NCBI GenBank assembly: GCA_934317005.1
Contig: CAKREB010000002.1
Coordinates: forward strand, 124,001 to 188,000
Direction of reading: 5' to 3'
Length of the DNA: 64,000 nt
Source of the DNA: an uncultured Lachnospiraceae bacterium
Lineage (GTDB): Bacteria; Bacillota; Clostridia; Lachnospirales; Lachnospiraceae
Shown here: positions 45,123 to 53,192 of the stretch, piece after piece
How the letters are laid out: each line of letters begins with the position of its first letter
Numbering within the stretch: the stretch's first letter is position 1
Made by a program: the position numbers and the translations under genes
Notes under the pieces: generated by a model
The model's input: the letters and a program-made list of their open reading frames with translations, nothing else
Database searches by the model: none
Told to the model about the DNA's origin: nothing

Positions 45123-45953
45123 GTGGATATTACAACATTAATCGGCTTGGTAGGCGGTTTCGCCATGGTTATACTGGGTGTCGCAACCGGTACGGATGGT
45201 ATTGGAGGTCTTGGTCATTTCTGGGATATTCCATCATTCGCCGTTACATTCGGTGGTTCTTTTTCCGTTATGATCCTGCAGGCCAAGAGTCTTCCGGCGT
45301 TTGTCAATAGTTTAAAATCGTTTGGAATCGTTATGAAGGTACATGAGTTTAACGAGGCAAAGGTAATCGGAGATATTGTAAATCTATCGAATGTAGCTCG
45401 TAAGGAAGGTTTGCTGGCATTGGAAGAGATGGCAAACAATCTGGAGGATGAATTCTTAAAGAAAGGAATCATGCTGATTGTCGATGGTACGGATCCTGAA
45501 TTAGTTAGAAATATTATGGAAACAGAGCTTTCGTCTTTAGATGCGCGTCATAATGAGAAGATCGGGTTCTGGGCAAACTTAGCCGGAATGGGTCCTGCAT
45601 GGGGTATGATCGGTACTCTGATGGGACTGGTAGGTATGCTTTACAACATGGATGATTTATCTTCGATCGGACCAAACATGGCGGTCGCTATCATTACAAC
45701 ATTCTATGGTTCTCTTCTTGCAAACTGGATCTGTACTCCGGTTTCCCTTAAGATGACAATGTATAATGATAAAGAGATTACCGTGAAGGAAATCATGGTA
45801 GAGGGTCTTTTGTCGATTCAGGCAGGAGAAAACCCACGAGTAATTGAAGAAAAGCTGAAATCATTCTTAGCACCTGGTGAGAGAGATAGCATTGGAGCTG
45901 AGGAAGGTGGTCAGGCTGCAGCAGGTGCAGCCGCTGAAGGTGGTGAAGCGTAA
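45123..45953 (+). CDS. motA: Flagellar stator protein MotA
   Basis: MotA is the stator subunit whose loop pushes on FliG. The 276-residue protein has four membrane helices, with a large cytoplasmic loop between helices 2 and 3 (MKVHEFNEAKVIGDIVNLSNVARKEGLLALEEMANN). The conserved proline motif after helix 3 is GPAWGMIGTLMGLVGML. It ends with a Gly/Ala-rich tail. Translation starts at GTG 45123 behind AAGGTGG. Its stop codon overlaps the motB start. Confidence 0.96.
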   Translation: MDITTLIGLVGGFAMVILGVATGTDGIGGLGHFWDIPSFAVTFGGSFSVMILQAKSLPAFVNSLKSFGIVMKVHEFNEAKVIGDIVNLSNVARKEGLLALEEMANNLEDEFLKKGIMLIVDGTDPELVRNIMETELSSLDARHNEKIGFWANLAGMGPAWGMIGTLMGLVGMLYNMDDLSSIGPNMAVAIITTFYGSLLANWICTPVSLKMTMYNDKEITVKEIMVEGLLSIQAGENPRVIEEKLKSFLAPGERDSIGAEEGGQAAAGAAAEGGEA

Positions 45954-46756
45954 TGGCAAAACAGAAGGAAAAGAAAGAAATTAAAACAGACCTTTGGAAA
46001 GATACGTTCTCCGATCTGATGAACCTGCTGCTTTGCTTCTTTGTTTTGCTTTTTGCCATGTCTAGCGTTGACCAGACAAAATATGCGGAATTGGTTGCTT
46101 CGATGTCAAACAATTTCAGTATCTTTAATGGGGGTGCCCAAGCGATAGGAGAGGGAAAACTGATATCGAGTGGTGCGACGCAGTTGAATAATTTGGATGA
46201 ATATTATTCTGATATGGGTAAGGCGGCGGAATCGGATACAGAAGAAGATCCACTCGCACAGTATGAAAAGCAACAGGAAAAAGAGAAAGAACAAAAGGCA
46301 GAAAATCTGTACAGCGAAGTAGTTGGCAAGACAGAAACAAGCCGTTTGGAAGACTCTTTAGATGTCACAATGGATGACAACTATAATTATGTTATGATCT
46401 CTTTAAGTGGTGGTGTGCTTTTTGAGTCGGGAAGTGCAGAGATTCAGCCGGGTGCAAAGCACATTTTGAGTGGAGTTGCCGGCATCCTTCGTTCTTATCA
46501 GAATCGCAGGATTAAGATAGAAGGTCATACGGATAATGTACCGATCAGCAATTCGGAATACAGCAGTAACCTTTGGCTTTCGACGGCACGTGCTACAAAG
46601 GTGCTCGAATATATGGTGGAGCAAAAGCAATTAAGTGATAAGTATTTAGAAGCTTCCGGCCGTGGAGATGTCGATCCGGTTGCAAGCAACAACACTGCAT
46701 CGGGACGTGCAAAGAACCGCCGTGTGGAAATTAAGATATATAGTGATACAGAATAA
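45953..46756 (+). CDS. motB: Flagellar stator protein MotB
   Basis: MotB anchors the stator to peptidoglycan and carries the ion-binding residue. The single N-terminal helix contains FSDLMNLLLCFFVLLFAM, with Asp21 as the expected ion-binding Asp. The C-terminal OmpA-like domain has IKIEGHTDNVPISNSEYSSNLWLSTARA and GRAKNRRVEIKI. It shares one base with motA (TAATG), implying coupled translation. Confidence 0.97.
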   Translation: MAKQKEKKEIKTDLWKDTFSDLMNLLLCFFVLLFAMSSVDQTKYAELVASMSNNFSIFNGGAQAIGEGKLISSGATQLNNLDEYYSDMGKAAESDTEEDPLAQYEKQQEKEKEQKAENLYSEVVGKTETSRLEDSLDVTMDDNYNYVMISLSGGVLFESGSAEIQPGAKHILSGVAGILRSYQNRRIKIEGHTDNVPISNSEYSSNLWLSTARATKVLEYMVEQKQLSDKYLEASGRGDVDPVASNNTASGRAKNRRVEIKIYSDTE

Positions 46757-46798
46757 TATAAGCAGATAGAATGAAACTTCTGCAGAAAGAGGGAAATT

Positions 46799-47320
46799 AT
46801 GAAAAAAAATATCTTTAGTGTAATTATTACTGCATTAACTGTTATTAATGTTGTTTTGACAGCTGTTATGTTTTTCGTTATGCTGCCAACATTCCAGAAA
46901 ACAAATAATCTGATCACACAGGTTGCTTCTGTACTGAATCTGGAACTGGACGCAGACGAAGATGCGGATGCAGATTCTAACTATACCATTAATGATCTGG
47001 AACCGGTAACAGTCAGTTTTGAATCTTCACAGACATATAATTTAAAGGCTGGTGCAGATGGAAAAGAGCACTATGCTATGCTGAGCGGTTATGTTGTAAA
47101 CTTAAATAAAAATGCCAAAAAGTATGATTCCTCACTGGCTGAGACAATCACAAATAATCAGGCGCAGATTACCGGAATTATTTCCAGCGTGATCCAGAGC
47201 CACACAAAGGATGAGGCAACACAGGATCTGATCCAGAAGGAAGCACTTGAAAAAGTGCAGGCATTATTGGATTCAAAAGTTGCTGTAAGTATCGTATTAA
47301 ATGGATATGTAACACAGTAA
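46799..47320 (+). CDS. fliL: Flagellar basal body-associated protein FliL
   Basis: FliL is a single-pass membrane protein that surrounds and supports the stator. The 173-residue protein has an N-terminal helix (IFSVIITALTVINVVLTAVMFFVML), an acidic linker (DADEDADADSN) and a periplasmic SPFH-like domain ending EKVQALLDSKVAVSIVLNGYVTQ. AGAGGG precedes the ATG. It sits between motB and fliM. Confidence 0.9.
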   Translation: MKKNIFSVIITALTVINVVLTAVMFFVMLPTFQKTNNLITQVASVLNLELDADEDADADSNYTINDLEPVTVSFESSQTYNLKAGADGKEHYAMLSGYVVNLNKNAKKYDSSLAETITNNQAQITGIISSVIQSHTKDEATQDLIQKEALEKVQALLDSKVAVSIVLNGYVTQ

Positions 47321-47327
47321 ATGACTG

Positions 47328-47386
47328 ATTTCACCAAAAAAGATGAAAAATTCATCATAAAAATAACTTTGCTTTATTGGTGAAAT
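47328..47386. repeat. 10-bp perfect inverted repeat in the fliL/fliM gap
   Basis: ATTTCACCAA (47328-47337) and TTGGTGAAAT (47377-47386) are exact reverse complements 39 bases apart. They enclose a GATGAA/TTCATC hairpin (47342-47356). The right arm lies inside the spacer of a candidate promoter, so it could be an operator as well as an RNA stem. Confidence 0.6.
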
Positions 47387-47396
47387 ATGATATGAT
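47369..47396 (+). promoter_or_regulatory. Candidate internal promoter before fliM
   Basis: TTGCTT at 47369-47374, a 16-base spacer and TATGAT at 47391-47396, about 75 bases before the fliM ATG. The spacer contains the right arm of the inverted repeat. Confidence 0.45.
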
Positions 47397-47470
47397 ATAA
47401 AACGTAGAGAAACTGAAGAGCTTTCCATGAGAAGTTTTGTGTGGGAGATTTCAGGTGTGAGGTGACAATT

Positions 47471-48451
47471 ATGGGAGATACCTTATCTCAGGCTGAGATA
47501 GATAGTTTGCTCAGTGCATTGAGTTCTGGCGAGATGGATTTAGACTCGTTGAATGATGCACCGGAGAAGTCCATAAAAAATTACGATTTCGCCAGACCAT
47601 CTAAGTTTTCTAAAGATCATTTAAGAACTTTGGAAATTATTTTTGAAAACTACGGTCGTTTATTGTCTACTAATTTACCGGCTTATTTGAGAAAAAATAT
47701 TCAGGTAGAGGTGATGAACGCGGAGGCAACTACATATTCTGAGTTTTCAAATGCGTTATCGAATCCTGTATTGTTGGGAGTCGTAAATTTTGCGCCGCTG
47801 GATGGCAATGTTATCATTGAATTGGCAGCAAATCTGGGTTTTGCTATTGTGGATCGTATGTTAGGCGGTTTTGGCAATCCTTTGGAAAAGAACAGAGAGT
47901 TTACAGAGATTGAGCTTGTGATTCTGGAAAGGATCATGGAGGTCTGTACGAATCTTCTGATCGAGCCGTGGGAGAGCGTTGTGGCGATTGAACCGCGTCT
48001 GGAACGTATCGAGACCAATTCACAGTTTGCTCAGTTTATCTCACCAAGTGAGATGACAGCGATTGTGACATTAAATATAAAAATAGGTGATGTGGAAGGT
48101 CTTATGAATATTTGTATTCCGTACTCATGCGTAGAGGGTGTGATTGACAGATTGAATACGAAATACTGGTATTCAGCAATGAAAGATGATTTGTCCGGAA
48201 AGTATCAGGATGCTATTCAGGGCGTGATTGATTACGCTAAGATTCCTGTTCGGGCAATGTTAGGCAGAAGTTCTATTTCTGTTAATGATTTTGCAAATTT
48301 GCAGGTGGGGGATATTATTAAGTTAGATACGAAGGTTGATGATGCACTAGATGTGTATGTGGGTAACATTAAGAAGTTCACCGCTTTACCGGGAGCTACT
48401 TCGAAAGCATATGCGGTCAGAGTCACTTCAGTTATAAGGGAGGAGCAGTAA
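47471..48451 (+). CDS. fliM: Flagellar motor switch protein FliM
   Basis: FliM is the C-ring protein that binds phospho-CheY. The N-terminal MGDTLSQAEIDSLLSALSSG is the CheY-P binding motif. The middle domain follows (RPSKFSKDHLRTLEIIFENYGRLLS), and the C-terminal SpoA domain interacts with FliN/FliY. The start is ATG 47471 after GAGGTGAC (326 residues). It is followed by fliY with a 3-base gap. Confidence 0.97.
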   Translation: MGDTLSQAEIDSLLSALSSGEMDLDSLNDAPEKSIKNYDFARPSKFSKDHLRTLEIIFENYGRLLSTNLPAYLRKNIQVEVMNAEATTYSEFSNALSNPVLLGVVNFAPLDGNVIIELAANLGFAIVDRMLGGFGNPLEKNREFTEIELVILERIMEVCTNLLIEPWESVVAIEPRLERIETNSQFAQFISPSEMTAIVTLNIKIGDVEGLMNICIPYSCVEGVIDRLNTKYWYSAMKDDLSGKYQDAIQGVIDYAKIPVRAMLGRSSISVNDFANLQVGDIIKLDTKVDDALDVYVGNIKKFTALPGATSKAYAVRVTSVIREEQ

Positions 48452-48454
48452 ACT

Positions 48455-49603
48455 ATGGATGGAATGTTATCTCAGGAGGAGATTGATGCGTTGACAGGTG
48501 GTGGTTCGACAGCAGCAAGCAGTGAATCAGATACCGTAAAACAAACGCTGACAGACGCTGAACGGGATGCCGTAGGTGAGATTGCCAATATTAATATGGG
48601 AACAGCGGCAACTACATTGTCGACTTTGTTGAATAACAAGGTAACAATTACAACACCGCGCGTATCTTATGTAACAATACATGAATTGTCACAACAGTAT
48701 AACAGACCGTGTGTGTTTATTCATATTTCATATATTGATGGTATTGACGGTAATAACATTTTGATCTTAAAAGAGCAGGATGTTAAGATTATTACAGATT
48801 TAATGATGGGTGGAGATGGTTCTAATACAGAGGGAGAGTTGACAGAACTTCATTTGAGTGCAATCAGTGAAGCAATGAATCAGATGATGGGTTCTGCCGC
48901 AACATCACTTTCTTCTATGTTAGAAAAGAAAGTTGATATCAGTCCACCTTCAGCAAGCCTTGTAGACTTAAACGATACAATTGAGGATGAGGATATCGCT
49001 ACTTTCTTAGATGATGAGATCGTACAGGTTTCATTTGACATGAAGATTGGTGATCTGATTGACAGTCAGATCATGCAGTTGTATCCATTTGAATTTGCCA
49101 GAGAGTTGTATCAGAAATTTATAGGAGATAATGGGATGGATACTTCGACAACAGCACAGACAGATACTACTCAGGCTGCAGCACCAATGCCACAGCCTAC
49201 ACCACAACCGACTCAGGCACCACAGCCGCAGGCAATGCCACAGATGCAGCCGCAGATGATGGACGCTACAGCAATGCAGCAGCCATATCCGATGCAGATG
49301 CAGCCGAACGTCAATGTTCAGCCGGCACAGTTCCAGGCGTTTAATCCTGCAATCAGTCCGTTACTGCAGCAGGAGAACATTGATCTGATCATGGATGTTC
49401 CTTTGGAGGTAACAGTCGAGTTGGGACGTGCCAATAAGTCAATTAAAGAGATTTTGGACTTTGCACCGGGTACGATCATTGAGTTAAATAAGTTGGCCGG
49501 AGAGCCGGTAGACGTATTGGTAAATGGTAAGTATGTTGCAAAGGGTGAAGTTGTTGTTATCGAAGAGAATTTTGGTATTCGTTTAGTGGAAATTGCGAAA
49601 TAA
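48455..49603 (+). CDS. fliY: Flagellar motor switch phosphatase FliY
   Basis: FliY combines a FliM-like N-terminus (MLSQEEIDALTGG), a CheC-type CheY-P phosphatase domain and a FliN-like SpoA domain at the C-terminus (DVPLEVTVELGRANKSIKEILDFAPGTIIELNKLAGEPVDV). Both phosphatase sites fit [D/S]-x3-E-x2-N-x22-P: DAVGEIAN with its proline, and SAISEAMN with its proline, so both look active. A Pro/Gln/Met-rich linker (about 235-295) separates the domains. Bacillus has cheY directly after fliY; here fliO follows. Confidence 0.96.
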   Translation: MDGMLSQEEIDALTGGGSTAASSESDTVKQTLTDAERDAVGEIANINMGTAATTLSTLLNNKVTITTPRVSYVTIHELSQQYNRPCVFIHISYIDGIDGNNILILKEQDVKIITDLMMGGDGSNTEGELTELHLSAISEAMNQMMGSAATSLSSMLEKKVDISPPSASLVDLNDTIEDEDIATFLDDEIVQVSFDMKIGDLIDSQIMQLYPFEFARELYQKFIGDNGMDTSTTAQTDTTQAAAPMPQPTPQPTQAPQPQAMPQMQPQMMDATAMQQPYPMQMQPNVNVQPAQFQAFNPAISPLLQQENIDLIMDVPLEVTVELGRANKSIKEILDFAPGTIIELNKLAGEPVDVLVNGKYVAKGEVVVIEENFGIRLVEIAK

Positions 49604-49624
49604 TACAATGCTGGAGGTGTAGTA

Positions 49625-50005
49625 ATGCTTTTGATTTTATCTGAGTTTTCTACGCTTTCCAGCGTTTTTAAATTATTAGGGCTTTTACTTGTATTTTTTG
49701 CACTTCTTTATGGTGCACATCTTTTTACAAAGTGGTATGCAAAATCAGGAATTGTGCATGCAAAATCTTCGAATATTTCTATTTTGGAATCTCAGCAGAT
49801 TTCACCGGGAAAGAGTATTGTTATTGCTAAAGTGGGAGAGAGGTATGTCTCCTTTGTATTGTTTAAAGAAAATGCAGTTTTTCTGACAGAGCTTCAGGAA
49901 GATGAACTGACATTTCAAACGCAGGAGCCGAAAAATACAAATGTATCTTTTCAAGATATCTTTAAAAAAGCAAAATCTTTTGATTGGAAGGATAAGTCAA
50001 AGTAA
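49625..50005 (+). CDS. fliO: Flagellar biosynthetic protein FliO
   Basis: FliO is a small membrane protein that helps assemble the FliP ring of the export gate. The 126-residue protein has one N-terminal helix (VFKLLGLLLVFFALLYGAHLFTKWY). A short beta-rich cytoplasmic domain follows (SNISILESQQISPGKSIVIAKVGERYVSFVLFKE), as in FliO/FliZ. GGAGGTGT precedes the ATG. Its position before fliP supports the call. Confidence 0.9.
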   Translation: MLLILSEFSTLSSVFKLLGLLLVFFALLYGAHLFTKWYAKSGIVHAKSSNISILESQQISPGKSIVIAKVGERYVSFVLFKENAVFLTELQEDELTFQTQEPKNTNVSFQDIFKKAKSFDWKDKSK

Positions 50006-50031
50006 GAGGGACAGATGAAGGAGTAGAGCAT

Positions 50032-50877
50032 TTGGTTATGGATAAAAAAGCGAGAAAGAGAAAAAAGAAGGCAGTCGTTCATTGTTTAGTGACGATTATT
50101 TTATTTTGCGTGATTTTCTTTGCGGGAACTCCGGGATATGCGCAGGCGACAGGAACAAAATCAAATGAACGGTCGATTACAAGTAATAATACAACAAATG
50201 ATGATGGCTTTGATTTAAATATTACTTCAAATGCCGGCAGCACAAATCTGGAATCTACGTTACAGATTTTGATTATTTTGACGGTACTATCTTTGGCTCC
50301 GTCTATTTTAATTATGGTAACTTCTTTTACCAGAATTATAGTTGTGTTTCATTTCCTGCGTACTGCGCTGGGAACGCAGACAACGCCACCAAATCAGGTT
50401 TTGGTTGGACTGGCACTTTTTATCACGCTTGCAATCATGTCGCCGGTTATGACGCAGGTTAATGATAATGCGGTGCAGCCATTTGTCAAAGGCAAGATTA
50501 CACAGGAGCAGGCTGTGGATAAGGGACTGGCACCAATTCGCAAGTTTATGTTAAAGCAGACGCGGGATAAGGATTTAAAGCTCTTTATGGAGATTAACGG
50601 ACAGAAGTCAGAGGATGTGAAAAGTTATGATGATATTCCTACTACGACAGTGATTCCTGCGTTTATTATCAGTGAGCTTCGTGCGGCATTTATTATGGGA
50701 TTTATGCTGTATCTTCCGTTTATCGTAATGGATATGGTAGTTGCTTCTACACTGATGTCAATGGGTATGATGATGCTTCCGCCGACGACGATTTCCCTTC
50801 CGTTTAAGATTTTACTGTTTATTTTAGCAGATGGTTGGAATCTTGTAGTTGGACAGCTTGTACAGTCATTTCAGTAA
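50032..50877 (+). CDS. fliP: Flagellar export gate protein FliP
   Basis: FliP is the core of the type III export gate (FliP5FliQ4FliR1). The 281-residue protein has a cleavable-type signal sequence (KKKAVVHCLVTIILFCVIFFAGTPGYAQA) and four helices. The family signatures LVTSFTRIIVVFHFLRTALGTQTTPPNQVLVGLALFIT and GMMMLPPTTISLPFKILLFILADGWNLVVGQL are present. The start is TTG 50032, eight bases after AAGGAG; ATG 50038 is close by. Confidence 0.97.
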   Translation: MVMDKKARKRKKKAVVHCLVTIILFCVIFFAGTPGYAQATGTKSNERSITSNNTTNDDGFDLNITSNAGSTNLESTLQILIILTVLSLAPSILIMVTSFTRIIVVFHFLRTALGTQTTPPNQVLVGLALFITLAIMSPVMTQVNDNAVQPFVKGKITQEQAVDKGLAPIRKFMLKQTRDKDLKLFMEINGQKSEDVKSYDDIPTTTVIPAFIISELRAAFIMGFMLYLPFIVMDMVVASTLMSMGMMMLPPTTISLPFKILLFILADGWNLVVGQLVQSFQ

Positions 50878-50903
50878 TTTCCTTTAAGAGGTGAGAAAAG
50901 TTT

Positions 50904-51176
50904 ATGAATGTTGGTCATGTAATGGATATGTCACGTAATGTGATTTGGACAGTCGTTGAGGTTTCGGCTCCGCTATTGATTATTTCGCTGGTGATCGGAT
51001 TAGTAGTCAGTATTATCCAGACAATCACATCGATTCAGGAACAGACGCTGACGTTTGTACCTAAATTTATTGCGATTATGTTAGTTTTGATATTGTTTGG
51101 TGGCTGGATGATGAATGGAATGGTTGATCTTTTGAAGGATCTGATGGCACAGGCACCACAAATGATCAAAGGATAA
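50904..51176 (+). CDS. fliQ: Flagellar export gate protein FliQ
   Basis: FliQ is a small two-helix subunit of the export gate. The 90-residue protein has the family pattern VIWTVVEVSAPLLIISLVIGLVVSIIQTITSIQEQTLTFVPKFIAI, followed by a second helix (LVLILFGGWMMNGMVDLL). AGAGGTGAG precedes the ATG. It lies between fliP and fliR. Confidence 0.97.
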   Translation: MNVGHVMDMSRNVIWTVVEVSAPLLIISLVIGLVVSIIQTITSIQEQTLTFVPKFIAIMLVLILFGGWMMNGMVDLLKDLMAQAPQMIKG

Positions 51177-51220
51177 GTCGGATTTGGGAAAACGAAAAAA
51201 TTATGTAGGGAGTGAATCGG

Positions 51221-51991
51221 TTGAGTTTTACATTACAATATTTAGATTATGCGCTTTTAGTATTGGTTCGCATTTCTGCAATTGTTTTTATTGCACCGTT
51301 TTTTAGCCAGAGTAATGTACCGGTTCGCGTAAAGGCTTTTATTTCGTTCTTTTTATCCCTCATCGTTATGAATCTGGTAGATTACACTGCTGTATCTTAT
51401 GATGGAATGTTAGGATACAGCATTCTTGTTGTAAAGGAAGCCATTACGGGACTTTTAATAGGAATGGGGTCGGGTTTGTGTCTTTACATCTTAAGCTTTG
51501 CCGGAAATATGTTAGACATGGAGATTGGCTTTGCGATGGCTATGGAAATGGACCCGGCAACGCAGGTGCAGACAACCATTTCTTCTACACTTTTTACTGC
51601 TGTTTTTATGTTGATGTTTATTGCATCAGATATGCACTATTTTGTGATTGATGCACTGTTTGATTCTTATGATCTGATTCCAATCGGTGGCGCCAATTTT
51701 CAGCCGTCATTATATCAGATATTTGTAAAATATATTACAGATTATTTTGTGATTGGTTTTCGAATCATTCTGCCGATTTTTTCGTGCATTCTTGTAGTAA
51801 ATGTCGTGCTTGGTATTATGGCAAAGATCGCACCGCAGATGAATATGTTTGTAATTGGTATGCAGATTAAAGTGTTTGCAGGTCTGGCACTTTTGTTTAT
51901 GCTGATGTCTTTATTCCCGGGAATCGTAGATTTTCTGTTTGAAGAAATGCAGCTTTTGACTAAGTATTTTGTGCAGTCAATGGGAGGATAG
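51221..51991 (+). CDS. fliR: Flagellar export gate protein FliR
   Basis: FliR completes the export gate. The 256-residue hydrophobic protein shows RISAIVFIAPFFSQSNVPVRVKAFISFFLSLIVM, then GLLIGMGSGLCLYILSFAGNMLDMEIGFAMAMEMDPATQ and a C-terminal VLGIMAKIAPQMNMFVIGMQIKVFAGLALL. I use TTG 51221 because AGGGAG is eight bases upstream; GTG 51212 would sit on that box. Confidence 0.95.
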   Translation: MSFTLQYLDYALLVLVRISAIVFIAPFFSQSNVPVRVKAFISFFLSLIVMNLVDYTAVSYDGMLGYSILVVKEAITGLLIGMGSGLCLYILSFAGNMLDMEIGFAMAMEMDPATQVQTTISSTLFTAVFMLMFIASDMHYFVIDALFDSYDLIPIGGANFQPSLYQIFVKYITDYFVIGFRIILPIFSCILVVNVVLGIMAKIAPQMNMFVIGMQIKVFAGLALLFMLMSLFPGIVDFLFEEMQLLTKYFVQSMGG

Positions 51992-52011
51992 TGTGAAACC
52001 AGTGTTTTTCA

Positions 52012-52040
52012 TTGCTATTTTGGTATAAATCATGTATTAT
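52012..52040 (+). promoter_or_regulatory. Candidate internal promoter before flhB
   Basis: TTGCTA at 52012-52017, a 17-base spacer and TATTAT at 52035-52040, in the 54-base AT-rich gap after fliR. Transcription from it would begin at about 52047, close to the first possible flhB start. Confidence 0.4.
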
Positions 52041-52045
52041 ATTTA

Positions 52046-53188
52046 ATGTATGTAATGTTAGAAGAGGATAGAACAGTCACTATGTTATTGATGAAATATG
52101 ACTTGCAGCTTTTTGCGAAGGAAGGTTCCGGTGGAGAAAAGACCGAGGAACCAACGACCAAAAAATTAAGCGATGCCAGAAAAAAGGGACAGGTTGCTAA
52201 GAGTGTAGATCTTGCGGCCGCCGTTTCTCTGTTAGTGTTTTTTGGTTTGCTTAAAGTATATATTGGCACATTAGGAAATAGTCTGTTAGCAATGTTTCGT
52301 GACACGTATCGTCATCTTTCTGATGTTACGAATGATGAGTTTACTTTATCCAGAGCGTGCTCTTTTATAGGAGAGATCATTTATCAGATTATGATCATTG
52401 CGGCTCCGTTTTTTATTGTCATTTTTGTTTCAATCGTGGCAAGTATGCTTTTACAGGTAAAGTGGAAGGTGTCATTTGATCCGATGAAGCCGGATTTAAA
52501 GCGATTTGATCCGGTGAGTGGAATGAAGCGGCTTTTTTCAAAGGACAAAGTCGTTGCGCTGATCATGTCCGTTGCCAAGCTTAGTGTCATGTTTTATATT
52601 GTATACAGTTATCTTAATGATAAGTGGAATCTGGTGTTAGACATGCATCAGTATACGCTTGAGCAGGCATTGGCTCTGATCGGAGATATTATTATCAATA
52701 TCGGCTTGCGTATCAGTGTCAGCTTTTTCATAATTGCGGTGGCAGACTTTATTTATCAGAAGTGGAAATTTCATCAGGATATGAAAATGTCAAAGCAGGA
52801 AGTGAAGGATGAATACAAGCAGTCAGAGGGAGATCCTAAAGTAAAGGGACAGCAGAAGCAGAGGATGCGTCAGGCTTCCCAGCGCAGGATGATGCAGGAT
52901 ATTCCAAAGGCAGATGTTGTCATTACAAACCCGACACATCTTGCTGTTGCGATACAGTATGACAAGGAGAAGTATGATGCACCGATTGTAGTAGCAAAGG
53001 GTGCAGATTATCTGGCGCAGAAGATTAAAGATGTTGCCAGGGAAAATGAAGTTGAGATAGTAGAAAATAAGCCATTGGCGCGAATGCTATACCATAATGT
53101 GGAAATCGGCAGTCAGATTCCACCGGAGTTGTATCAGATGGTTGCGGAAGTCCTGGCATATGTATATGGTTTAAAGGGAAAGGTGTAG
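52046..53188 (+). CDS. flhB: Flagellar export switch protein FlhB
   Basis: FlhB is the export component that changes substrate class after autocleavage. The conserved N-terminus is MKYDLQLFAKEGSGGEKTEEPTTKKLSDARKKGQVAKS. Four membrane helices follow, then the cleavage site NPTH in VVITNPTHLAVAIQYD. The start is uncertain: the open frame allows ATG 52046, 52055, 52082 or 52091. Only 52091 matches the family N-terminus (MKYDLQLFA), yet none has a good ribosome binding site. Confidence 0.95.
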   Translation: MYVMLEEDRTVTMLLMKYDLQLFAKEGSGGEKTEEPTTKKLSDARKKGQVAKSVDLAAAVSLLVFFGLLKVYIGTLGNSLLAMFRDTYRHLSDVTNDEFTLSRACSFIGEIIYQIMIIAAPFFIVIFVSIVASMLLQVKWKVSFDPMKPDLKRFDPVSGMKRLFSKDKVVALIMSVAKLSVMFYIVYSYLNDKWNLVLDMHQYTLEQALALIGDIIINIGLRISVSFFIIAVADFIYQKWKFHQDMKMSKQEVKDEYKQSEGDPKVKGQQKQRMRQASQRRMMQDIPKADVVITNPTHLAVAIQYDKEKYDAPIVVAKGADYLAQKIKDVARENEVEIVENKPLARMLYHNVEIGSQIPPELYQMVAEVLAYVYGLKGKV

Positions 53189-53192
53189 AAGG

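Noticed and set aside
52692..52704. A GCCGATAT sequence (minus strand) inside flhB
   Set aside because: It lies in the middle of a conserved coding region with no gene in position to use it. Two such hits are expected by chance in this window.
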